From Fulvia fulva (taxonomy: Eukaryota > Ascomycota > Dothideomycetes > Mycosphaerellales > Mycosphaerellaceae), in the NCBI RefSeq assembly GCF_020509005.1, contig NC_063017.1, positions 1,612,001 through 1,676,000 on the forward strand: a stretch of DNA of 64,000 bases, written 5' to 3'. The position numbers were made by a program, and so were the translations under genes. Below the pieces are notes generated by a model, which had not been told where the DNA came from, did no database searches, and saw nothing but the letters and a program-made list of their open reading frames with translations. Positions 54,701-64,000 of this stretch are shown here, piece by piece. How positions within the stretch are numbered: position 1 is the first letter of the stretch; every line of letters starts with the position of its first letter.

Positions 54701-56702
54701 TACCCGATAGTATTTAAACAATCGACGATAGTAGTCCTACGTAAGCCGTAAAAGGAAGACTATACGTAGGTGAAGTTGTACCGCCTAATTACGCTCCTTA
54801 ATACTCTTAGGAAGGCGCTGAAGAAGCTAGTTATAACGAGACTCTCCGAGGCGGTAGAGGAACACTCCCTACTCCCGGACACCTAGATAGGTACGCGCCT
54901 ATAGCGATCGACGCTATCCGCGATAGAACTTATCACCTCTTAGGTAAAGGCTATCTAGTATAAGAATAGGGACAAGATAGTATCCTTACTTAGTCTAGAT
55001 ATATCGGGAGCCTTCGACTACGTATTATACCCGCGGCTACTCTATATTCTAAGGTCGAAAGGACTCCCTAAGTAGCTTATCAACTTCGTACGGTCCTACC
55101 TCTAAAACCGTAGCACGTCGATCCTAGTCGGCTAGTATAGAAGCCCATTTTAAGCAGTCTATACTAGAATCCCGTAAGGCTTAACGCTAGTACCTATTCT
55201 ATTCCTCTTCTTTATAGCGACGCTGCTCCTAGCCCTAGAATCCTAGAACACCGCTACGAGCGGCTTCGTAGACGATATAAACATCCTAGCGTAGTCTTCC
55301 TCGACTAAGGAGAACTATAGGCTACTAGAAGAGAAGCATAAGATCGACGAGGACTAGGCTAGGAGGTACGGGGCTCGGTTTGCCCTAGAAAAGTACAATC
55401 TAATACACTTTACGCGCCGGCTACGGTTCTATAATATATAAGCTTCTATCTAGATATAGGGGCATACGACTAACCCGGCAAATCAGCTTAGGATCCTCGG
55501 ACTATAGGTAGACCCGGCGCTACGGTAGAGGAAGTACGTATAGGTAATATTACGGAAAGCTAAACAGAATATAGCATTATACTAGAGGCTCACTACGTCT
55601 ATATAGGGGGCGGACTTCCGGTAGTCACGACTTCTATATACTACTATTATACGGCCAGTCCTTACCTATAGTAGCCAAGTGTAGTCCTTAGGCGAGAGGG
55701 CCTACCTATCGAAGGGACTCGTCGCGCCGCTAGCGAAGATCTAAAACTAATGCCTAAGGAAGGTCACCGGGGCATATAAGTCGATACTAACGAGGATACT
55801 TAAGTACGAGACCGCTATACCGCCGATCGACCTATATATCTAGGGACTACGGACCTCCTACTTAGGCAAGTCGGTATAGTACCTAGTATAGAAGGTTATC
55901 GCTAGTATAGTCGTAAGGGCCCGCAAATTAGTACTAGCGTATAGGGGCATTCGACCCGGAAACGAGCCGAACTACGGGGTAAGGGACGAATAGCTAGTAA
56001 TATAATAGGAAGGTAAGAAATCGTTTATAGAGTAACTATAGAAAGAGAGGTAGAACAACTAGGGTGTAGGGTATAGTAGACGCCCTTAGCTAGCGGGATA
56101 ACCTAAGGAATAGTTAGCTACGAAATCCGCGGTTAAGCTCCCCCCGAAGCTTATCTACTACCGCGTTACGAGGGTATAGAGTAGTATAGTAACTTAACTA
56201 CGAAGCGAACATATCGGCCTCTAGGGGTACCTATTATAGAGGAAGGTTCTAGAATATACGAATACTAGCTACCCCTACGGCTATTACTCCTAGAACGTAC
56301 GATACGTACTCCTCGTCTATCCGAGGTAGTCGCTAGGAAGGGGGGAGTAGATAGTAAAGGCGAGGAACCGGACGATTAGGGCACTTCTTAATAACGCTAA
56401 GGACCTACGGCGTATTACGAACTAGATACTAGAGAAGGGCTAGCTAGAACAGTACCGCCTAGTAGGAACAGTATAGGAAGAGAGGATACGACGTAGCGCG
56501 ACGAGACCGGCTAGGAGCGGGGGCTAACGGGGTAGTGATATAGACTACGTACGTTCAGAGGGAAAGCTAAACTAGATAAGGAGTAGTCGGGGGCGGGAAG
56601 GGTTTTCACCTATTCGGGTTTCCCTTTGTATATAACAATAGATATATACCTATATAGGCCGAATAGGGTCCTAGAATAGGGGAATAACAAATCTATCTAT
56701 TA
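51776..56702 (+). mobile_element. Near full-length RIP-mutated LINE
   Basis: About 4.93 kb from TCGAAAGCTCTTATTAAGG to the (ATCT)n tail. ORF1 relic (about 51850-53200) keeps zinc-knuckle remnants (RRYANCPGYYLSYSTEC near 52860-52910). ORF2 relic (about 53215-56530) keeps VVGDFNIYHPSW (about 53640) and FVDDINILA (about 55265). Most Gln and Trp codons are now stops. Same family or close relative of the intact minus-strand LINE. Confidence 0.82.
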
Positions 56703-56960
56703 TTAAGAATAAGGCTCTAACCTAGTATAATATAATAACGGCTAAACTACTTCCGAACTAGAAGAAGAACTAGAAGTAGTACTAAGAGTAGTTAAAGGAT
56801 AAGAACTAAATTATCCGTAAGCGACTTATAGTTATTACTATAATTCTTATCTACTCGATCGCCGCGAAGGACTACTACTAGTTCTCGAAGGCCCTTAGCG
56901 TATTCTATTCTATAAGCGGCGTTAAGTCTCGGGCTATAAGTACCTTTTATAATATAGATA
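56703..56960. other. RIP-mutated spacer between two LINE copies
   Basis: Unidentified. It is either older DNA or flanking sequence carried along with the LINE (see findings). Confidence 0.35.
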
Positions 56961-57820
56961 TCGAAAGCTCTTATTAAGGCTATTCTAACGATATATAAAG
57001 TAGGCCACTACTCCTAGAATTAAGGGAGTTCTACCTTACTTAATCTAGATAGCTTAAAGTTCTCTTCACTCTATTTCTTTAGCTCTAAACGCCGCGGAGG
57101 TGCCTAGCTACATTAGGTAACTCCTAGGTAATAGTAGCCTAGGCTACGGTACTAACGGCGCCTACGGCTCTATAGGCGAAGCTCCCCTAAGATAACTAGT
57201 AGCAACTTATAGAGGACGTAAAAAGTATAGAAACTAACGATTAGCTCCTATACCGGTCTCTATAGGTAATGATCACTTAGCTACGTACGGCGCTTATACT
57301 ATCGTATTACCGAGGGTAATAAGAAATAAGGACGACGTCCTAGGCGATTAGTAAGGCCACCCGTAATTAACACCCCTATAGCTAGGTATCGGTCGCGGTA
57401 TCGATACTAGGCCCCCGCCTAACGTACGATATAGTTACGATCCGTATTATAGTAAAGGAAGACTAGGCCGAAGTTACGAAGCTATCGAACAAGGAGCTCG
57501 CCTAATAAATTAACTAACTAGGGGTAGTCGTAGTGAACTAATAGTCTAACGGTACTCTATAGATCTATACTAGCTCTACTACTACTAGGAGGTACCTAGA
57601 GGCATAGCTATAGTAGGCATCTAAGGTTACGGCATTAGCGAAGGTCTTAACGAAGCAATTTACGATCCTAGTCTACGATATACCTAAGGAGTTCGACCTA
57701 ACTAACTAAGGTTACCTACGTACTCTCTAAGAGGACAACCCGGTCACTCTTAACTCTCTGATCTAGAAGGCGACTTGGCTCTATAGGAAATGGCTCAGGG
57801 GAATGACAAATCTATCTATC
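56961..57820 (+). mobile_element. Internally deleted LINE: 5' 0.83 kb joined to the 3' tail
   Basis: Starts at the same TCGAAAGCTC as the 51776 copy and is colinear with its first about 0.83 kb (to ATAGGAAATGGCT near 57793). It then jumps directly to the 3'-terminal sequence AGGGGAATGACAAATC and the tail. No ORF2. Looks like a small non-autonomous derivative. Confidence 0.75.
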
Positions 57821-57834
57821 TATTAATAGTTATA

Positions 57835-58024
57835 TTATCGCTATATATTAGAATAAGGCGCTCGTTAAAATAAACCTCTAGATCTAGACTAGGGTTAGCC
57901 TTATTAGACCCTTCCTTATTCTCCTTAGTACCCTCTACGGCTAGACGCTTCGTAAGGAAGTTAGTAAAGATCTAACTAGTTATCTAGATAGTACTCTTCT
58001 TAGATATTTCCTCGAATAGCAGTA
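57835..58024 (-). pseudogene. RIP-mutated remnant of an unidentified minus-strand frame
   Basis: Minus translation FTNFLTKRLAVEGTKENKEG and then LDLEVYFNERLILIYSD lies just outside the enclosing LINE and Fot1 insertions, and appears to continue at 50567 toward 49900. It is cut on the right by chromovirus copy 2. Confidence 0.35.
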
Positions 58025-58544
58025 TGTCAGGGCGAGAGCCTGGCCTGTGAGATGCAAGGGTGAAAGCGAGAATGCAGGTGCGAAGTGCAGATGCAAAAGG
58101 GTATGGTATGATTGCTACACAAAACAAAAGACGAAGAAAGCAAGAGAGGCCTGGGGAAGGCCAGATATTTATACGCGACCCTCGCGAGTGCGTGTCCCCG
58201 CATCAACAGGGCTAACCCGTGCGAAGCCGCGCTCAGCAGCTTTGCTCAAAACCTTATTCCAACCTGCCCTACGTTCCGAGTCTTCCACGTGCTTCTTCCA
58301 GGGTCCAGCGCAGTCGCGGGTGCTCGCGGGAGTGCCGTGAGTCACACAGTCACGAGCCGAAGTGAATCTGTCAAGGTTTGGTAGAGGGGTGAATTTGGAG
58401 GGCTGGGTCCCGTAGTGAATGTTGCGGGGCATGTGATTCTTGGTGCTCACACACCAAGCTGGACTGTCACTTCTTGACGACTTCTGAGCACTCTGAGGCT
58501 CTTCTGTCCCCACCTTCTGTACACTCTGTGGGGAGACCATGACA
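58025..58544 (-). repeat. Chromovirus copy 2, 3' LTR (520-bp form)
   Basis: TGTCAGGG..ATGACA. Contains a 77-bp segment (about 58296-58372) absent from both LTRs of copy 1 but present, RIP-mutated, in the relic at 36361-36879. It changes the Pol C-terminus. Confidence 0.92.
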
Positions 58545-61500
58545 GTAGCCCCCCCGAACAAAGCTGAGTTCCTACGAAGCCGTAGTAGTTCCACATATCG
58601 AGGATGTTCAGCTTCAGTACCAGGCCTAGGCCTGATGTCATGGTCGATACACCATTGGTAAGCCCCGTCGAAAAGCTCAGATTCGAAGAGCCTGCCGATG
58701 TTGACTTCTGGGCCGTCTGCGCGGGCGTGGTATTCTTCGATTGCTTGACGATTGAAGATGATATGTTGGATAGGTTCCCATGAGGTATCCCACTCAGGGC
58801 AACCTTGCCATTCGACTTCATACTTGATCGGCGGTAGTCCTTCAACGTCGTTGGGCTCTACGCGGATTCCCCGGATCTTGCGGACGGCATAGTCGTCAGA
58901 AGGTAGGTTAATAGGCTCGTCGACTTCTACTTCATCGGGAGGACCTGGCATGTCTTGGTTTTGGTTCGGGAATGGGTCCTCAGCCGACGGCCGAAGGCGT
59001 ACGGGATGGAAGACGTCGTGGATCTTTATGTTCGCAGGAAGAGCTAGACGGTAGGCGTGTGAACTGATACGCTCGGTGATCTCAAAAGGACCTAGGTTCT
59101 TCCAGTTCAGCTTCTTGGAGGGGCGGTCTGTCTTGATGTTCTTGGAGTTGAGGTAGACCATATCGCCTACTTGGTAGTCGGGAGCTGGCTGGCGACGACG
59201 ATTGGCTTGATCCTCGTAGATTGCTTGTACGTACACCATCTCGTCGTGAACTTCTTCATGGATCTGTGAGAGCATAGTAGCGAACTCGTCTGCTGCTTGC
59301 TCGTTTGCGTCTTCGGTAGGCGGGAGAGGTTCTTCTGGTTCCATGCCTGTACGAGGGTGGTAACCTCTCGTAGTATAGAAGGGAGAGTAGCCAGTAGTCT
59401 CCGAGTCCCAGTTACGAGTAGCGAACTCCACCGCAGGGATATGCTGAGGCCAATCCTTCTGGTGGTAGTCGACGAAGCAACGAAGGACCTGCTCGAGGAT
59501 AGCGTTCGTAATTTCGGTCTGGCCGTCGGTCTGTGGCTGAAAACTGGTCGAGAGGTTATGCTTGATGCCCAGGATAGCACACAGACGCTTCCAGAAGTGC
59601 GAGATGAACTGGGTGCCTCTGTCAGAGGTGATGCTATCCGGGAGGCCTTGAAAGCGCCAGACGAATTCGTAGAACAAGCGAGCAGTCTCCTTTGCGGTCA
59701 TGCTCCAGCACGGGATCATGTACCGGTCCTTAGAGTGACGGTCCACGATCACTAGAAGGGCCTTTGCTTTCACGCCGCTGAAGGTCTTGCCGTGAGGAAG
59801 ATCGGTGATAAAGTCCATAGTGATGTGCTTCCACGGACGATCAGGAGCCGGGAGAGGGTGCAAGAGACCGTGGGGACGGTGGCGGTTAGCTTTGGCTCTT
59901 CGGCAAGTAGCGTAGTTTAGCACGTAGCGGCGGACGTCCTTCCAGGAATGCGGCCACCAGTAATACCTAGCGAGGAGCTTGTGGGTCTTGGCTACGCCTG
60001 GGTGACCCCCAGAGGCGGAGTCGTGGATGATTTGAAGAATCTCAGCTCGGATATTAGAGCCTTCGGGCTGCGGTACGTAAAGCTTCTTACGGAAGTAGAC
60101 GACACCTTCCTAGAGCTCGCACTCGGACAGCGAGAAGCCCGGGAATGTCCTCGCGCCAGATTCAAGGGCCTGAACTAACTCTTGGGCGTCTATGTCGGCA
60201 TCGTACGCTGTTCGTACTCGTGCCATGATGCCTTCGGGCTGCTCCTCATTATCAAACCCCTCAAAGTCTGATTCGGATGAGCCGTCGGTCGTTACTGAGC
60301 CCTCTTCATCGTCGTTCAAGTCCTCAGCGTCCGAGGCGTATTCTTCAGGCTCGGATTCATCGTCACTCTCGTCAAGGTAGGCAGGAGCGAGCACGAGAGT
60401 AGCAAAGGAAGCGGCGAGCGTAGGCTGGCCATTCGATAGGTACTCTCGAAGCTCGGAAGAGAGGTTGTGCTCTTTGATGACTTGTTGCCCTGCGATTTGC
60501 CGGCCCCCTCTTCGATCAACTGGAGAGTCACCAGGGCGGCGGGTAAGGGCGTCGGCCATCGAGTTGGCCTTGCCGGGCGTGTACGAGATCACGAAGTTGA
60601 ACCGGGAGAGGAACTCGCTCCAGCGGGCCTGGCGACGATTGAGCAGCTTGCTCTTCATAAAGTAGACGAGGTTCTTATGGTCGGAGCTTACTTGGACGGG
60701 CATAGCAGAGCCTTCGAGCTCGGGGCGCCACTCTTCGAAAGCTTTGACGATAGCGAGAAGCTCCTTGTCGTAGATCTCGTAGTTACACTCCGTGGCGGTC
60801 ATCTTCTTGGAGAGGAAGGCGACAGGTAACCAGGGGGATTCAGGCGAGCGGCGTTGTAGCAGGACACCGCCCACCACGCCGTCGGATGCGTCGGTCTCTA
60901 CACGGGTCTCCAGTTCGAAATCGAAGTGCCGTAGAAGCGGGTTCTCAACAAACTTCGCTTTGAGCAAGTCAAAAGCCTCCTGGCATTCGTCGGTCCAGGC
61001 GAACTTCTCACCCTTGCGCGTGAGCTTCGTCAAAGGGCGTACCACGCCCGAAAATGCGTGGATGAAGCGGCGGTAGAAGTTGGCAAAGCCTAGGAAACCC
61101 TGGACCTCTTTGACGTTCGTAGGAGCATCCCATTCGACGATAGCGTCGATCTTCTCTTGGTCCATCTTGATGCCGTCTGCGGTAATGATCAAACCAAGGA
61201 ACTTGACTTCGGTCTTCTCAAACTCGCACTTGTCGATGTCGAGCTGCAAGCCGGCGTCTGCGAGCTTCTGAAGGACCTTACAGACGTGCTCGCGGTGCTC
61301 CTTCTTGGTCTCGCTGTAGACTAGGATGTCGTCGATGTAGGCAGTGCAGAACTGATCGAGGAACTCCTGAAGGATGTCGTTAATGAAGTTCTGGAAGGTA
61401 CTAGGCCCGTTACAAACGCCGAAGGGCATAACGAGCGACTCGAACAGCCCGTAGCGAGTACGGAAGGCTGTGAGATACTCGTGTCCTTCTGCCATTCGTA

Positions 61501-62608
61501 ACTTGTTGAACGCAGCGATGACATCGAGCTTGGTGAAGTACTTGGCCTTAGAGAGGCGCTCGAGCGTCTCCTGAATCAACGGTATTGGGTAGCGGTTCTT
61601 CTTTGTAACAGCGTTCAAGCCTCGGTAGTCTACGCAGAAGCGTAGACCACCGCCGGGCTTCTTGACGAACATGACGGGACTGCCAGCGCTGGAACGGCTC
61701 GCTCGAATGAACCCCTTCTTTAGGTTCTCTTCGAGGTATCTCTTGAGGACGATAAGCTCTTCTCGGGACATGGAATATAACGGTCCGAACGGTGTCTCTG
61801 CACCTTCTTCTAGCTCAATCTTGTGGTCGTGAGGGCGATGAGGAGGCAGCTCGTCTGCGGCTTTAGCATCGAATACGTGGAGGATGTGGTGTGCCCAAGG
61901 AGGGACCTTCGTAGCAGGGTCGGTAGGTGTACGCTTCTTGTCGAGCTTCTCGAGGGCGATGTCGATATCGCGGAGAGAGGCGGCGAAGACTTGAGCTTTG
62001 GGCTGCTTAGCAGCAGTGGTGAAGGCAGCGGCGTTCACCTGGAAGATCTTGGTATACTCAGGACCGCGCTGAGGCGGCGGAGAAGGCGGAGGTGCCGGAG
62101 GAACTTCTGGAGGGAAGCTGACAGTAAGGGAAGTCCAGTCGATGATAGGTCGGTGTCGTCTGAACCAGGGGAGGCCGAGGATAAACTTCTGATGCGGTAG
62201 GGACGTAAGGAAGCTGGTGATCGACATACGCTTGCCTCCGAGGGTGATTGACGTGTGTACAACATGAGTAATCTTACCAGTGGTAGTCTCCGTGCCGTCA
62301 AAGAGTTCAAGGGTGCGAGGGTACTTCAGTTCCTGGGGTTCGAGGTTGAGAGAGGTCGCGAGTTTATAGTCCATAAAAGACTCGCCTAGTGCGCCAGTGT
62401 CCATGAGAGTGAGATTGGAAGAAGAGAGTTTCTTTGAGCCGATATTTACATTCGTGACGAACGGTTTGCAAGCGTGGTCCTTGCCCGTCTCGTCGTACAG
62501 GTCTAGCTGTGCTGTATTGATCCTCAACTTCTTTCCTCTCTTCACTTTCGGTAAACGTTGTTCTTGGTCTTCATCGCGTCGATGAGGAAGACCTAGGCTT
62601 TTTCCTGC
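58169..62608 (-). pseudogene. Pol of chromovirus copy 2, broken by one stop codon
   Basis: Same domains as copy 1. The codon for Gln 812 (numbered from the GTG at 62545) is TAG at 60112-60110, in the linker between RNase H and integrase; copy 1 has CAG at 25335-25333. Downstream codons remain in the same frame to 58169. The truncated product would have protease, RT and RNase H but no integrase or chromodomain. The C-terminal tail is longer than in copy 1 because of the 77-bp LTR segment. Confidence 0.9.
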
Positions 62609-63753
62609 TCAGCGGGAGCAGCAGGAGCAGGCTCGATAGCGCCGACAGCGCCGCGAACCGGGTTGCGGGCGTTACGGGCAGCGAGCTGCGGACAGTTGGC
62701 TGCGATGTGGCCTGGACCGCCGCAGTAGGTGCAGAGTCCGGCCTGGCGACGGCGAAGCTTCTCTTCGGGAGTGAGCTTACCGTTGACGAGGCCCTGGACT
62801 CGAGGGACGGCGGCACCAGCGCTGAGATCCATAGCGTCACCTACAGAGACGGGAGGGAGAGCCGTAGGAGCGGCGGCGCCTAGTGGAGCAGCGAAGTGGC
62901 TTCCGGGACCACGAGACTGACGACCTTGAGAACGGGAAGCGAGGAGAGAGGCGGTGTGTTTCATGTTGGAGTCGAGGCGCTGGCAGGTCTCGACGAGCTC
63001 ACGGAAGCTCATAGCACCGACGTCCTTGTCCTCGAGGGCTCGAAGAAGCTCTGCTGACAAACCACGGCGGAGAGTGCTCTTCTTGGTCTCTTCGTTGTAG
63101 CCGGTGAACCCGATGTCGCGGTTGAAGGCCGCGAGGTACTCGGCGAAGCTCTTGTTCTTCTGGAGGAGGTTGTGGATGGCGTTCTGGGCGGTGGCTCTAC
63201 GGTCTGGATCACCAAAGGCAGCACGGAGGTCCTGCATCAAGGTGAGGACGTCCGGGCAGCCGATAGTCTGCGTGGCGTTGTCGATGTAGTGTTGTACCTG
63301 AGCCGCGGCGTCTCCCCGAAGGAGGGAGAAGACGTACGTGACTTTGTCCTTCTCTTGCGGAAAGTGGTCGGCATTAGCCAACAGCTTGATGGTGAGCTGT
63401 GTCTCAAATGCCTCAAACTTGCTCTTGTTGCCGTCGAACTCGTCTGGGTCGTTGACCTTCTTGGAGAAGTGCTGGCGGCGGTTGTCGTCGGCGTGCGGGG
63501 CGAGGTTCTGGAAGGTGTTCACAATACCTTGAAGGTATGTTGCTTGGTTGTTTGCTTGCTCGACCTGCTGGGCGGTCTCGCGGAAAGAGGAGACGGTGCG
63601 GTTGATGAGAGCGTAGGCGGTGTCGGGGTTGGCGTTTGCCCAGGCACCGAAGGCAGCGGCGTTCGAGAAGGGGATGTCAGTCCACTCACTGAAGTGGAAT
63701 GGAGTGTCTTGGTTGTCGAGGTTGACACCTCTATCGGTGGCGTGGTCACCCAT
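62593..63753 (-). CDS. Gag of chromovirus copy 2
   Basis: 386 residues from the ATG at 63753, same start context, capsid-like region and CCHC knuckle (CTYCGGPGHIAANC) as copy 1. I noticed one substitution (QSRGPG for QPRGPG). It ends in the same GAA AAA GCC TAG, so the same -1 shift into Pol is expected. It could supply Gag in trans even though Pol is broken. Confidence 0.92.
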   Translation of the reverse strand: MGDHATDRGVNLDNQDTPFHFSEWTDIPFSNAAAFGAWANANPDTAYALINRTVSSFRETAQQVEQANNQATYLQGIVNTFQNLAPHADDNRRQHFSKKVNDPDEFDGNKSKFEAFETQLTIKLLANADHFPQEKDKVTYVFSLLRGDAAAQVQHYIDNATQTIGCPDVLTLMQDLRAAFGDPDRRATAQNAIHNLLQKNKSFAEYLAAFNRDIGFTGYNEETKKSTLRRGLSAELLRALEDKDVGAMSFRELVETCQRLDSNMKHTASLLASRSQGRQSRGPGSHFAAPLGAAAPTALPPVSVGDAMDLSAGAAVPRVQGLVNGKLTPEEKLRRRQAGLCTYCGGPGHIAANCPQLAARNARNPVRGAVGAIEPAPAAPAEQEKA

Positions 63754-63795
63754 GAGGATGACTCGAGTGGTTGACGGTTTGTTGGTCTTTTGTGA

Positions 63796-64000
63796 TGTCA
63801 GGGCGAGAGCCTGGCCTGTGAGATGCAAGGGTGAAAGCGAGAATGCAGGTGCGAAGTGCAGATGCAAAAGGGTATGGTATGATTGCTACACAAAACAAAA
63901 GACGAAGAAAGCAAGAGAGGCCTGGGGAAGGCCAGATATTTATACGCGACCCTCGCGAGTGCGTGTCCCCGCATCAACAGGGCTAACCCGTGCGAAGCCG
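63796..64000 (-). repeat. Chromovirus copy 2, 5' LTR, partial
   Basis: First 205 bp on the plus strand match the other LTRs; the rest is outside the window. Confidence 0.93.

Larger units (their letters stand above)
58025..64000 (-). mobile_element. Chromovirus copy 2 (520-bp LTR form), cut by the window edge
   Basis: 3' LTR 58025-58544; 5' LTR starts at 63796 and runs off the edge after 205 bp. Gag is intact. Pol has one premature stop. It is nearly identical to copy 1 internally. The base pairs before it are cagta, expected to be one half of the target duplication. Confidence 0.93.

Noticed and set aside
7645..58024. CRISPR array, rRNA or tRNA genes
   Set aside because: No regular repeat-spacer pattern and no cloverleaf was recognised; the short iterons at 48336-48641 belong to the LINE 5' segment.
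58025..64000. Copy 2 as an assembly duplicate of copy 1
   Set aside because: It differs by the 77-bp LTR segment, a stop codon, scattered substitutions and unrelated flanks.

Overview
The window is nuclear DNA of a filamentous ascomycete (Pezizomycotina; a Dothideomycete is possible but not proven). Evidence: 51-57 bp GT..AG introns, a LaeA-like methyltransferase, fungal chromovirus, copia, Tad/I-like LINE, Fot1/pogo and hAT transposons, and massive repeat-induced point mutation (RIP). It has a gene island at 1-7534 and a nested transposon block from 7535 to the right edge with no recognisable host gene.

Gene island. A NADH-pyrophosphatase-type Nudix hydrolase (minus, 1-1133, running off the left edge), a broken GPI-anchored wall-protein remnant (1808-2292), a single-span membrane protein of unknown function (2790-4349), a PPxY-bearing, possibly tubby-like fungal protein (minus, 4451-5371), and a five-exon LaeA-like SAM methyltransferase (minus, 5769-7253).

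Transposon block. From about 7700 most sequence lacks CpA/TpG while TpA and CpG stay common: classic CpA->TpA RIP on both strands. Relics: Gypsy A (7535-15737, 110-bp LTRs), hAT (about 17338-21150), two equal-length 1133-bp deleted Fot1/pogo elements (16116-17248, 50570-51702), a copia element (22308-34070), Gypsy B (about 34071-43660) holding a RIP-mutated chromovirus (36361-41087), and LINE relics (19312-20510, 21067-21126, 51776-56702, 56961-57820).

Three elements escaped heavy RIP and arrived later: chromovirus copy 1 (23325-29461, inside the copia relic, TSD ctagt), a LINE with intact ORF2 (44062-48942, 15-bp TSD) and chromovirus copy 2 (58025 to the edge). Copy 2 has one in-frame stop. 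The block therefore records ancient insertions, heavy RIP, then new insertions without heavy RIP, so RIP appears weak or inactive recently, or these copies have not yet passed through meiosis.

Most notable: Gag and Pol of the chromovirus overlap by a very short -1 window; the young LINE has lost most of ORF1 and carries a 1-kb 5' segment of unknown origin inside the same TSD; Gypsy A has a degenerate antisense reading frame; RIP stops sharply at the Gypsy A LTR that sits 281 bp upstream of the methyltransferase start; the copia relic keeps an initiator-tRNA-Met half-tRNA primer site.
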